Positions 1-10,230 of a DNA stretch of 64,000 bases are shown in pieces. The DNA comes from Flavobacteriaceae bacterium. GTDB taxonomy: Bacteria > Bacteroidota > Bacteroidia > Flavobacteriales > Flavobacteriaceae. The first letter of the stretch is position 1; each line of letters opens with the position of its first letter. The translations under genes were made by a program, and so were the position numbers. The stretch is taken from assembly GCA_028280265.1 (NCBI GenBank), contig JANQMD010000055.1, positions 67,626-131,625 of the forward strand. Reading direction: 5' to 3'. The notes below the pieces were generated by a model. The model saw only the letters and a program-made list of their open reading frames with translations. It was not told the DNA's origin and made no database searches.

Positions 1-883
1 GGCCACTCGTAAATATGTTTTAGCTAATAAAAAAGAATTGAAATGTTACCCTTCGTTCCTCAAGCTAAAAGATTTTGGAATCAAGGCTTTTACCGATCAA
101 TCTAGTATCCATGGGAATAAAAAGGTACGTAGAATTGGGCATTCTTTGGAGTTTGAACAAATAAAAGAGTATGTATCTGGAGATGATATTAGAACCATCA
201 ACTGGAAAGCCACAGCCAAGAGAAACCAATTGATGATCAATCAGTATGTAGAGGAGAAATCGCAACCTATTTACTCTGTTATTGACAAAGGGAGATTGAT
301 GGAAATGCATTTTGACAGCCTCTCTTTACTAGACTACGCTGTAAATGCAACCCTTTCTCTGAGCTATGCTGCGTTGAGAAAGCAAGACAGAGCTGGGATG
401 TTAACTTTCACGGGGAAAGTAGAAGATTTTATAAATGCCGAACAACGAAACTCTCAGATGAACCTCATCTCAGAAGCCTTGTATAATGTAAAAACAGAAT
501 TTACAGAATCTGATTTCGGCGCGCTCTATTCAACGATTAAAAAGAGGATTCCAAATAGAAGTTTACTGATCCTATACACAAACTTTGAGGCAATGGATAG
601 CTTGTATAGGCAATTACCCTATTTAAGAGGAATCGCAAAAAGTCATTTGTTGCTGGTTGTTTTCTTTGAGAATACCGAGCTTAGTAGTTTTTTAAAGAAA
701 GAGCCTCAACATATTCAGGAGGTTTATGACACTATAATTGCTGAAAAATTTGTTTATGAAAAACAGAAAATTGTCAAAGAATTAAAGAAATATGGTATAC
801 ATTCCTTACTAACAAAACCCAAGAATTTAACAGATAATACAATCAATAAATATCTTGAGTTAAAATCTAGAGGAATGATTTAA
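1..883 (+). CDS. DUF58 domain protein, 5' end outside window
   Basis: The frame is open to the left edge, so the TTG at 38 is not the start and the N-terminal part of the gene is missing. The DUF58 signature is visible at about nt 146-223 (EFEQIKEYVSGDDIRTINWK, followed by A-T-A-K-R), then a vWA-like segment where IDKGR stands at the metal-site loop. DUF58 proteins usually follow a MoxR-type AAA ATPase and are linked to envelope or metal-insertion chaperone work; that neighbour would lie upstream, outside the window. Family assignment is firm; the cellular role is not known from sequence. The gene ends well before the next one, with a dispersed repeat in between. Confidence 0.85.
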   Translation, partial: ATRKYVLANKKELKCYPSFLKLKDFGIKAFTDQSSIHGNKKVRRIGHSLEFEQIKEYVSGDDIRTINWKATAKRNQLMINQYVEEKSQPIYSVIDKGRLMEMHFDSLSLLDYAVNATLSLSYAALRKQDRAGMLTFTGKVEDFINAEQRNSQMNLISEALYNVKTEFTESDFGALYSTIKKRIPNRSLLILYTNFEAMDSLYRQLPYLRGIAKSHLLLVVFFENTELSSFLKKEPQHIQEVYDTIIAEKFVYEKQKIVKELKKYGIHSLLTKPKNLTDNTINKYLELKSRGMI

Positions 884-950
884 ATAACCTGAGTTAGATT
901 TAGTAATTAATGAAAGTTAAATTATTACAAAATATTTTACATTAGCCAAT

Positions 951-999
951 GTCATTTCGAACTGTGATTGAGTGAAATCGAAATCAAAAGGAGAAATCT
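951..999 (+). repeat. Dispersed intergenic repeat fragment
   Basis: The segment begins GTCATTTCGA and ends GAGAAATCT, the two ends of a repeat commonly scattered between genes in flavobacterial chromosomes. Only one degenerate copy is seen here, so the family assignment comes from general familiarity rather than from comparison within this window. Confidence 0.45.
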
Positions 1000-1091
1000 A
1001 ACAATGTTAAGATGTCTCATCGTTCATCATTCACTCTGTCGACATTGACAATGTCATGAAAATTAAAACCCTCATTTAAAATAATAATGTT

Positions 1092-1487
1092 ATGAATTGG
1101 TATGCAAAAGTTTTTAAACAGTATTTGGATTTCTCTGGTCGAGCGAGGAGAAGGGAATTTTGGATGTTCTCACTCTTTCACTACTTAATTGTTATCTTTT
1201 TGATAATGATAGATGTGCAATTTGAATTAGAGTCTAATGAAATTGGTCTCTTAACTACTATTTATTTTCTAATTTCATTCCTCCCATTTCTGGCTGTTTC
1301 TGTAAGGAGATTGCATGATACTGGAAAAAGTGGATGGTATTTATTGATAGGGCTACTACCATTTGTCGGTGGCTTTATACTATTCATCTTTCTATGCTTT
1401 GAAAGCGAATATGGAACTAATAAATGGGGGCAAAACCCACTAGGTAAAGGAAATAGCGATCCGATAGATGAGATTGGTGTAGTGTAA
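1092..1487 (+). CDS. DUF805 family membrane protein
   Basis: The protein has 131 residues. It opens with the DUF805 hallmark (WYAKVFKQYLDFSGRARRRE, then FW), has hydrophobic segments at about 24-42, 52-70 and 83-104, and carries the family motif RRLHDTGKSGW at 72-82 and a C-terminal GTNKWGQNP. DUF805 proteins are small inner-membrane proteins of unknown function. The gene stands alone, convergent with the membrane protein on the other strand. Family call is secure; function is unknown. Confidence 0.85.
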   Translation: MNWYAKVFKQYLDFSGRARRREFWMFSLFHYLIVIFLIMIDVQFELESNEIGLLTTIYFLISFLPFLAVSVRRLHDTGKSGWYLLIGLLPFVGGFILFIFLCFESEYGTNKWGQNPLGKGNSDPIDEIGVV

Positions 1488-1624
1488 AGTTTCAATATGT
1501 GGCTCCTAATAAGTTTAACCAAAAATGTCAACGAATTATCTAACCTATACAGATATCACAGCTCGACCTAACACTTTTTAAATTATACTTAAATCAAAAA
1601 AAAAGTATCTACCCTAACGATTGA

Positions 1625-2506
1625 TTACTCCTTTCCTATAGTATCAATAATATCTTCATATTCAGAAGGATATTTTTTCTCTTTAATATCGAAATAAATA
1701 AATGTGGTGGAGATAAGTGTGATCATGTAGAGTATAAAATTAATTAACACCCCAAAGCCTAAAAATATGAGATAAATAGGATCTAGAAAAAGATCGCCTA
1801 TAAGTTGTGGATCTGGATTCAATCCAAAATTTATTTTTGATTCTTGATAAAAACTTGCTGGCAGGTTAAATACAAATCCGATAATCCATGAGATAATCAT
1901 AACAATTAGTATAACCCCAAAGGTTTCCCACCAATGACCTTTCATAAAATTAAAAGAATCACTAATAGAATCGCCGACACTCATATTATCAAAAATCAGA
2001 ATACACATAGATACCGATAAAACAACTCCAAAATAGATCCCTGGTAAAAAACAAAAAATAGTTCCTATACCAATGATAATTGAGTTTAAAAAAAGTAAGC
2101 CAACATAGGACCAAAATTTACTTTTGGTATCATTACTAACCTCTTCATAATTGATCAATCCTCTGTTTTTTACATAGGATTTTATATAAGACAATGCAGA
2201 TACTGCAATCTGTGCGTATGCAACTAAGTAGGCTAAAAAGAAAGCAAGTAATGGGACAAATAGGTTTCCAAGATCGAAAGAAAAGTCGGAATAATAATCT
2301 GTGTCTGATACATTTCCTATGAAAGTCAAAGCAGACATTGAATAATAGATTGCAGCAGCAATAGCAACAGCAATTGGAATAATAGACACCTTGAGGATTG
2401 TTCCTAAAAAGGATTTCCATTCTGTGCCTAAAAACTTGAATGTATCCGAGATTATTGATCCTAAATCTCTCGTTTTTCGGAATTCTATATAGTCTTGTCT
2501 ATCCAT
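1625..2506 (-). CDS. Hypothetical multi-pass membrane protein
   Basis: The protein has 293 residues with about six hydrophobic segments (roughly 38-60, 84-110, 133-160, 164-180, 195-220 and 245-275). The layout resembles the membrane domain found with glycerophosphodiester phosphodiesterases and related DUF families: long TM pairs joined by short loops, with a D-S-F-N-F-M-K-G-H-W-W segment near 185-195. No catalytic motif is visible. It lies 29 nt downstream of guaB on the same strand, so it may be co-transcribed with it. The function is not recognised. Confidence 0.6.
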   Translation of the reverse strand: MDRQDYIEFRKTRDLGSIISDTFKFLGTEWKSFLGTILKVSIIPIAVAIAAAIYYSMSALTFIGNVSDTDYYSDFSFDLGNLFVPLLAFFLAYLVAYAQIAVSALSYIKSYVKNRGLINYEEVSNDTKSKFWSYVGLLFLNSIIIGIGTIFCFLPGIYFGVVLSVSMCILIFDNMSVGDSISDSFNFMKGHWWETFGVILIVMIISWIIGFVFNLPASFYQESKINFGLNPDPQLIGDLFLDPIYLIFLGFGVLINFILYMITLISTTFIYFDIKEKKYPSEYEDIIDTIGKE

Positions 2507-2535
2507 TTCATCGTAATTTTTTGGTTATCTATTTT

Positions 2536-4410
<1,875 letters not shown>

Positions 4411-5142
4411 TTAGGTAATTTTATCATACCTACTTTGCCAGGAATACAGACTAAAATTCTTTCCTGATGCAGCTCCATAAAAGAATAACATGCCCAGTGA
4501 GCCTTTCAAATAAAATAAGAACAACATGAACAAGTGACCAAAGTTGGCACTCTCATCATATATGACATTTTTGGTCACGATGGTCAGTAAAAAGCTCAGC
4601 GCAAAAAGTGATATGCCTAAATTTTCAACATTCTTAATGCTCCAGTATTTGAACTTACGAAACGGATGCAAGTCTGTTCCCCACTTATGTATTAGGTAAT
4701 AATAGTCATTCCCCATCGGAGCAAATAACAGAGGATCGTCAGCTTTGTCTAGGGTGAATAATTTTGACGGAGCAATGATCTTGAAGCCGTCCAAAACCGT
4801 ATGATGGTCTTCTTCTAATGCTTTAATTTTGCTGACAACGGACTGTGGATAGGCCCCTTTAAAATAACGAGTGTCTAAAAACCGAAGTCGATAATCAACA
4901 CAAATCTTTTTAATTTGAGAGATGTGAAAAATAGCATTGGTATCTACTTTATCTATATCGAAGTTATTGATATCTCTATCTATGGGAGATTGGGAAAGTC
5001 TTTCTAGAATGGCAATATTACTGGTGTCCAATTCTTTAAAAATGGAATAAACCCATCCAATAACATCTTCTTTTTCTACTGTTTTCTTTCTTTCTCTGAT
5101 TAATTTTTCTTGAATATTAACGGGAGCAAACATCATCTTCAA
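4411..5142 (-). CDS. Hypothetical protein with two C-terminal TM segments
   Basis: The protein has 243 residues. Residues 1-165 look cytoplasmic, with charged helices and a D-D-P-L-L-F-A-P-M-G-N-D-Y-Y-Y-L-I-H-K-W-G stretch near 135-155. Two hydrophobic segments follow (about 173-191 and 202-222), then a short polar tail. I do not recognise the family. It is divergent from the FecA-like receptor, with 210 nt of shared upstream DNA. The start could be Met1, Met3 or Met4, which are too close together to decide. Confidence 0.6.
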   Translation of the reverse strand: MKMMFAPVNIQEKLIRERKKTVEKEDVIGWVYSIFKELDTSNIAILERLSQSPIDRDINNFDIDKVDTNAIFHISQIKKICVDYRLRFLDTRYFKGAYPQSVVSKIKALEEDHHTVLDGFKIIAPSKLFTLDKADDPLLFAPMGNDYYYLIHKWGTDLHPFRKFKYWSIKNVENLGISLFALSFLLTIVTKNVIYDESANFGHLFMLFLFYLKGSLGMLFFYGAASGKNFSLYSWQSRYDKIT

Positions 5143-5260
5143 ATTTTAGCTTCCTAAAAATACAACATAATAAAATAGCATTCAAATGCTTCTATAAATC
5201 ACCCTTATTTAAAATCTTTCTACATAATAGTCTGATTTTCAGAAATGAGTAAAAATTATT

Positions 5261-5279
5261 TTTATTTATTCTAAATAAA
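5261..5279. promoter_or_regulatory. Palindrome upstream of receptor promoter (possible operator)
   Basis: Perfect 8-bp arms TTTATTTA and TAAATAAA are separated by TTC. The site abuts the -33 element of the promoter for the FecA-like receptor. Half-site TTATTTA/TAAATAA recurs in the second palindrome at 5328-5350. By position and target gene an iron-responsive repressor site is likely, but no regulator is named by the sequence. Confidence 0.4.
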
Positions 5280-5280
5280 G

Positions 5281-5311
5281 TTTGAAATATCAATTTTGAA
5301 TGATAGATTTG
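5281..5311 (+). promoter_or_regulatory. Bacteroidota-type promoter for the FecA-like receptor
   Basis: TTTG at 5281-5284 and TAGATTTG at 5304-5311 are 19 nt apart, matching the TTG / TAnnTTTG consensus of Bacteroidota sigma-A promoters. Transcription would begin near 5316-5318, giving a ~35 nt leader that contains the second palindrome. Confidence 0.6.
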
Positions 5312-5327
5312 CAGCGAATTTAAACAG

Positions 5328-5350
5328 TTATTTAAAATTAATCTAAATAA
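5328..5350. promoter_or_regulatory. Palindrome in the receptor leader (possible operator)
   Basis: Arms TTATTTA and TAAATAA are 9 nt apart; the central part (AAATTAATC) keeps partial symmetry. It ends two bases before the ATG, so a bound protein would block transcription just after initiation. It shares its half-sites with 5261-5279. Confidence 0.4.
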
Positions 5351-5352
5351 AA

Positions 5353-7587
5353 ATGAGAAAGAGTTTTACTCTCCTAGTCTGTATGTTATCTCTTGGTCTT
5401 TCAGCACAAAAAAAAGATCAAAAACAAAAAGCAAGCTTAGATTCTATCCAAAAGCTTGACGAAATCATTTTAAAAACAAATGTGATATTTGGTAATAAGT
5501 ATGTCGCACAAAATAGAACAGGTTCTGCCTATTTCATCTCACCAAAAGAATTAAAACGATTTGGTTTTATAGATGTGAATAGAGTATTAAAAACGGTTCC
5601 TGGTGTGAATATTTACGAAGAAGATGGGTTTGGTCTTCGTCCAAATATTAGTTTACGGGGAACTTCTCCTGAGAGAAGTGCTAAGATTACCTTAATGGAG
5701 GATGGCATTTTAATTGCACCTGCTCCTTATAGTGCTTCCTCTGCCTACTACTTCCCTACCATAGCTCGTATGCAAGCTGTAGAAGTGCTAAAAGGTAGTA
5801 GTCAGGTTCAGTTTGGGCCTTTTACTACAGGAGGTGCTATTAACATGATTTCCAATCAAATTCCTGAAAGCTTTAGCGGAAACGTAAGAGCTAGTTATGG
5901 TAGTTTTAACTCGTCTCAACTGCATGCATTGATTGGAAATAGCCACAAAAACTTTGGATATTCTGTTGAGTTCTTAAACTACGGTTCAGACGGATTTAAA
6001 GATTTATTAAATGGTCAAAATACAGGATTCGACAAGAATGATTTGGTTGCAAAGTTTCGAGTTAACTTATTTCCAAATGCCACTGTAAAGCAATCTTTGG
6101 AAGCTAAGTTTCAATATTCTGATGAGGAGTCTAACGAGACTTATTTAGGATTGAGCAACGCAGATTTTGCTTTGAATCCATTTGCCAGATATGCTGGTTC
6201 AGCAAACGATTTAATGAAAGCGATTCACAGACAAATTGTACTAACGCATACGGTAGATTTCTCTAAAGATTTTAGAATAACGACCAATTTATACAACAAC
6301 TATTTCGCAAGAAACTGGTACAAAGCAGATTACATTACGTTGAATGGAAATCGTCAGTCTATAGGAACCGTATTTGGAGATCAGGTAGCTTATGTGAATT
6401 ATATTTCTTTGGTGAAAGGAGATATCAATTCTGATGGGAATGATTTTATGAATTTAAGAGCCAACAATAGAAAATACCGATCAAGAGGCGTACAAACAAA
6501 GTTCGACTACCATTGGTATGAAGGAGCTGCTTTCCATGATATCGAAGTTGGTTTACGTTACCACTACGACGAGGAAGATCGTTTTCAGTGGATTGATGAT
6601 TATGCGATTAATAACAGAGTCTTAACCCTTGCCAATGCAGGAACGCCAGGGTCTAATGCCAATAGAATTAGTAGTGCCAGAGCTTTTGCTGCCTTTGTTA
6701 CCTACCGATTGAAAGTAAACAATTGGACTTTTACTCCGGGAGTTCGTTATGAGAATATTTCTTTAAAAAGAGAAAACTTTGGAACAAGCGATCCTTCCAG
6801 AACAGGTGCTAACTTAGCTGTGAGAGAAAACAATGTAGGCGTTTTCATTCCGGGTGTTGGAGCGAATTACAAATTCAATAACAATGTATCTGTTTTTGGT
6901 GGCGTTCACAAAGGATTTTCACCTCCTGGCAATCAACCTGATGAAAAGCCAGAAGAAAGTATCAATTACGAATTGGGAACACGTTTTAATCTCGGTGGCA
7001 TCCGAGGAGAGTTTATCGGGTTTTACAATGACTATAGCAACTTATTAGGAAGCGATTTAGCAGCCACAGGTGGAACAGGGAGTCTGGATCAGTTCAATGC
7101 GGGAGAAGTAACTATTAAAGGGCTTGAAATCCTATTGAACTACGATTTTTCCAATGCAGAAAGTAAATTCAGTATTCCATTTACATTTGGATATACCTAT
7201 ACAGATACTGAATTTCAAAACAGCTTTGGAAGTAACGACGACCTATGGGGAACGGTCACTGCGGGTGACGAATTACCGTACATCTCTAAGTACCAATTCA
7301 ATGCCACGCTTTCTTTTGAACACGAAAAGTTCGAGATCAACTTGAATGGACGATTCAACGGTCAGTTTAGAACACAAGCAGGTTCAGGAATTATTCCAAT
7401 CAACGAAAAGGTAGCTTCTAATTTCATCATTGACTTCTCAGGAAAGTACCACATCAACAAGAACATGAGTGTGACTGGAAATGTGATCAATTTATTAGAT
7501 GAAATCTATGCAGCTTCCAGAGTACCTGCTGGTTTACGTCCAGGACATCCTTTTGGAGCGTATGTAGGTTTGCAATATAGGTTTTAA
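5353..7587 (+). CDS. FecA-like TonB-dependent receptor
   Basis: The 744-residue protein is an outer-membrane beta-barrel importer. It has a signal peptide (1-18, ending LGLSA-Q), a plug domain at about 45-165 with the very FecA-like text GLRPNISLRGTSPERSAKIT and APAPYSASSAYYFP, and a C-terminal barrel ending in the aromatic QYRF. This subfamily takes up Fe(III)-dicitrate or other iron chelates; the exact ligand cannot be read. There is no STN domain, so it is a plain transporter rather than a signalling receptor. It has its own promoter with two flanking palindromes and its own terminator. Family certain, substrate inferred. Confidence 0.9.
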   Translation: MRKSFTLLVCMLSLGLSAQKKDQKQKASLDSIQKLDEIILKTNVIFGNKYVAQNRTGSAYFISPKELKRFGFIDVNRVLKTVPGVNIYEEDGFGLRPNISLRGTSPERSAKITLMEDGILIAPAPYSASSAYYFPTIARMQAVEVLKGSSQVQFGPFTTGGAINMISNQIPESFSGNVRASYGSFNSSQLHALIGNSHKNFGYSVEFLNYGSDGFKDLLNGQNTGFDKNDLVAKFRVNLFPNATVKQSLEAKFQYSDEESNETYLGLSNADFALNPFARYAGSANDLMKAIHRQIVLTHTVDFSKDFRITTNLYNNYFARNWYKADYITLNGNRQSIGTVFGDQVAYVNYISLVKGDINSDGNDFMNLRANNRKYRSRGVQTKFDYHWYEGAAFHDIEVGLRYHYDEEDRFQWIDDYAINNRVLTLANAGTPGSNANRISSARAFAAFVTYRLKVNNWTFTPGVRYENISLKRENFGTSDPSRTGANLAVRENNVGVFIPGVGANYKFNNNVSVFGGVHKGFSPPGNQPDEKPEESINYELGTRFNLGGIRGEFIGFYNDYSNLLGSDLAATGGTGSLDQFNAGEVTIKGLEILLNYDFSNAESKFSIPFTFGYTYTDTEFQNSFGSNDDLWGTVTAGDELPYISKYQFNATLSFEHEKFEINLNGRFNGQFRTQAGSGIIPINEKVASNFIIDFSGKYHINKNMSVTGNVINLLDEIYAASRVPAGLRPGHPFGAYVGLQYRF

Positions 7588-7610
7588 GATTATAACTTTA
7601 TTAAATGAAC

Positions 7611-7640
7611 AAAAAAGGAAGCCTTTCAGCTTCCTTTTTT
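7611..7640 (+). terminator. Rho-independent terminator of the FecA-like gene
   Basis: AAAAAAGGAAGC pairs with GCTTCCTTTTTT around a CTTTCA loop, followed by more T residues. It lies 24 nt after the stop codon of the receptor. Confidence 0.85.
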
Positions 7641-7776
7641 GTTTTTGTCAGAGTAACTAATCTATAGTTCTTTTATGAGTCTTCTAGTTTAGCACAGACC
7701 TATATTTTATTGTTTATCTTTCGTTTTATCACTTAAACCAAACCGCCTTTACCACTGTATATTGTTACCCAATGTT

Positions 7777-8118
7777 TTATTTTATATTCCAATTTATGTA
7801 TTCGTCAGTATATTTATTTTTAAATCGTTTCATAGAAGCTTGAAACTGACCAATTACCAAAATTGCATCACTATTTGTTGGTAATGTTTCCTCATCTAAT
7901 AAATCTAAAAAACCGATTGTAGGTTCTTCTCCTAGCAATTCCTTTAATTGAGTCAATACCCTATTTACATTTTTAACTTTAAAAGTATTTAATGGTTCAT
8001 CAGGTTTCTTCTTAGAAAATTCTTTCATTTCTAAGTAAATGGAACCCAATAATTCACTTAGCATTTTGAATTTTTCTACACTTTCTGCTGTTTGATAATA
8101 ATATGTCTTTTTAGCCAT
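7777..8118 (-). CDS. Small protein 2 of the nuclease unit
   Basis: The protein has 113 residues, mostly helical and charged, with no TM segment or signal. It is clearly related to the product of the preceding gene: both share LNTF-K-x-K, an LLGEEP/ILGKNY region, then a D-E-x-x-L-P-x-N-S-D stretch followed by LV-x-x-Q. It lacks the C-terminal extension of its paralog. Its ATG overlaps the previous stop by one base (TAATG), so the two are probably translationally coupled. No named family is recognised. A role as partner, regulator or immunity protein for the upstream nuclease is inference from the operon only. Confidence 0.65.
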   Translation of the reverse strand: MAKKTYYYQTAESVEKFKMLSELLGSIYLEMKEFSKKKPDEPLNTFKVKNVNRVLTQLKELLGEEPTIGFLDLLDEETLPTNSDAILVIGQFQASMKRFKNKYTDEYINWNIK

Positions 8119-8510
8119 TACTTTTTAATGTTTTTTGGTGGATATGTTTCTACTATTGTTCCGTTCCATCTCCATATAATTTTTGCTACACCACCACTTA
8201 TTGTATATTCTATTTTTGAAGAAATATTCTCTTCTCTTAAGCTTTCCATACAATTAATATATTGAGAAAGAACAAGTGTCACGTCACTATTGCTTGGTAA
8301 ATCATTTTCATCGAATTGTTCAAAATCTTCAAATGGCTTATAGTTTTTACCTAGTATTTTATTAGCTCTTTTTATGACTTGATTTGTCATTTTTAGTTTA
8401 AATGTATTAAGCGCATCTGTATAGGACTTCTTTGATAGAGTACTTATCTCTATGTGTAAACCTTCTAGCTGATTGAGAACTTTCTTAAATTCATCTATAT
8501 TTATTTTCAT
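8118..8510 (-). CDS. Small protein 1 of the nuclease unit
   Basis: The protein has 130 residues. Residues 1-95 are helical and parallel to the next gene's product (shared ALNTFKLK, LGKNY, LPSNSD, LVLSQ). The last ~30 residues add a short beta-like tail (YTISGGVAKIIWRWNGTIVE). The start lies 12 nt after the stop of the nuclease-like gene and the stop overlaps the next start, so the three genes form one tight unit. The family is unknown to me. The twin arrangement suggests an old tandem duplication with divergence, perhaps giving a heteromeric partner. Confidence 0.65.
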   Translation of the reverse strand: MKINIDEFKKVLNQLEGLHIEISTLSKKSYTDALNTFKLKMTNQVIKRANKILGKNYKPFEDFEQFDENDLPSNSDVTLVLSQYINCMESLREENISSKIEYTISGGVAKIIWRWNGTIVETYPPKNIKK

Positions 8511-8522
8511 AGTAACGTTATT

Positions 8523-9902
8523 TTATGAAGGGCAAGCCCTCGTAAATTCAATGTATTTCTTTTTGATTACCTCTATAGGATTTCTCTGTTTGCTCACAAA
8601 AACTTGGGTCATTAATTTTAAATCTGTGTCGTCTAAAATCAAGATGCATCTTCTTTGACCTGACCAAAGGTCTATCGTGTTTTTAAAAACATTTTTTGGA
8701 ACTCTATTCCTAGTTACAATTATTCCAAATTTCCCAAAATGGTCATTTAAATACCTATTTAATTGAAAGATATGTTCACGACCAACTTCTTTTACATTTT
8801 TTAGTTCAAAAACTATTTGTTTAGTACCGTAATCATTGTAAATGTCTTTCAGAAAATCGGTAGATGTATTATTGTAAAAAATTAAGTCCCTGATTAATAC
8901 TCCTGAATCTGTTCTACTTTGTTCTTGAGCAAAATCTAAATGAGGGTAAAGTAAGGATGCTAATAGTTGACAAACATTATCTTCATACTTTCTGTCTGCA
9001 TTATCAGTTTTACCTGTTGGTAACTTGGTAATTGTAGAAATTTTTCTTTTTGCAGAAGTTATTGGTATTTGATTAAAAAGAGGATCATTTTTACAATGTT
9101 CGCTTTGCTTCTCTTTAATCGCTGTGTATGCTTGAACAATATCGTAATTATGACGATTAAAATTTAATAACTTGACTTTGTCAGGAAATTCTTCTCCATT
9201 TTTATGAATGTTATTTACATAATAGCTTTTGAAGTAATCATCTGGATTGATCCAAGGAATGTGCTTTAACCATCTTTTTGGAATGAACAGAATAGGCTCT
9301 TTTGTGCTAGGGTTTATTGGTAAATGTGTTTCTTCTTTACCGAATTCTAATTTCTTAGGATTGTAGATGTTCTTTAATGTAACTTTGTCAATTGGAATTC
9401 CATATTTTTCAGATTGTTCAATGGTAAAGTCAACTAAGAACGATTGAATAAAATTACAAGAAATATCACTGACCCTATCTCGTGAAAAATTTTCGACCAA
9501 CAGTTGAAGTTCTTCAAAATGCACAAATCCATTTTTTTGAATTTGTGGAATTGAACTAAACTGATTTAAAATTTTTGCCGATAATTTTTCTCCAATTCTT
9601 TTTCCTTTTTTAGTTTTAGAATTTCCAAGACCAACTTCATCACATTCCGATGCACGGATTAATAATTCAATCGCTTCTTTCTTGCTTCCTTTATTGAATA
9701 AGTGTCCAATATGATTGAAACTATTTGTAATCAAAAGATGCAATGAATTATCCTGAAGCGAAGGTGATTTCCACATCAAGAAAGGGTCAACATATAGAGG
9801 AATATCCTCATCAATGAATGGTATTGCAAAATCGACCTCTTCTTGAGTAATTGGAATATTAAAATAATCATTAAGTCTTGGTCGTATTATGCTCATTTTC
9901 AA
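8523..9902 (-). CDS. PD-(D/E)XK nuclease-like protein of unknown system
   Basis: The protein has 459 residues. The C-terminal part has the order of a restriction-endonuclease-like fold: helix with E307 (YEDNVCQLLASLLYP), D339 in LIRDLIFYN, E366-x-K368 in KQIVFELKN, then a helix with Q380 and Y384 (FQLNRYL) and the strand FGIIVTRN. This is a complete D...ExK active site as far as can be judged by eye. The N-terminal ~290 residues (FAIPFIDEDIPLYVDPFLMW near 25-44) match nothing I can name. It heads a three-gene unit in an accessory-looking region, which suits a defence or mobile-element role, but that is inference. Confidence 0.7.
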   Translation of the reverse strand: MKMSIIRPRLNDYFNIPITQEEVDFAIPFIDEDIPLYVDPFLMWKSPSLQDNSLHLLITNSFNHIGHLFNKGSKKEAIELLIRASECDEVGLGNSKTKKGKRIGEKLSAKILNQFSSIPQIQKNGFVHFEELQLLVENFSRDRVSDISCNFIQSFLVDFTIEQSEKYGIPIDKVTLKNIYNPKKLEFGKEETHLPINPSTKEPILFIPKRWLKHIPWINPDDYFKSYYVNNIHKNGEEFPDKVKLLNFNRHNYDIVQAYTAIKEKQSEHCKNDPLFNQIPITSAKRKISTITKLPTGKTDNADRKYEDNVCQLLASLLYPHLDFAQEQSRTDSGVLIRDLIFYNNTSTDFLKDIYNDYGTKQIVFELKNVKEVGREHIFQLNRYLNDHFGKFGIIVTRNRVPKNVFKNTIDLWSGQRRCILILDDTDLKLMTQVFVSKQRNPIEVIKKKYIEFTRACPS

Positions 9903-9982
9903 ATATTGGACAACTAGTTATATACCTAACAAAACTCCTACATAAGGGAAACTAAACTCAGATATAAGGAATTATTGTTCCT

Positions 9983-10142
9983 AAAACAATTACAGAAAGC
10001 ATACACGAAGTATCTTTCTCTTTTTCATGGTGTTTTACAATTACGCTGGGGACGCAAGTTCCGTTTTATTGGAGGGGCAAAACGGAAACTGAGTTTTAAA
10101 GATAGAAAAAAAGGAGAAATGGACAAGAATGAAGGAGAAAAG
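9983..10142. repeat. Direct repeat copy A flanking the 10.2-11.6 kb genes
   Basis: Positions 9983-10029 match 11710-11756 at 46 of 47 bases, and 10047-10142 match 11835-11926 with small gaps and substitutions. The second block contains an imperfect hairpin (AGTTCCGTTTT at 10057-10067 with AAAACGGAAACT) around a ~10 nt loop. An apparent ORF crosses the copy but its frame is not kept in the other copy. Confidence 0.75.
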
Positions 10143-10230
10143 TCTGAAAGTCAAAAAGTGGAAAGTGGAAAGTTAAAAGGGAGATTTCTCACACCCATTG
10201 TATTTCGTTAGGTAACATTGTTCATTTTCT

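Noticed and set aside
9975..10211. 78-residue plus-strand reading frame
   Set aside because: It runs through direct repeat copy A; the frame is not kept in copy B, composition is Lys/Glu-rich low complexity and no family is recognised.
9929..10214. Integron attC site (ACCTAAC ... GTTAGGT core-like words near the cassette)
   Set aside because: The core-like words are ~280 bp apart, do not frame a proper attC fold and no integron integrase is in the window.
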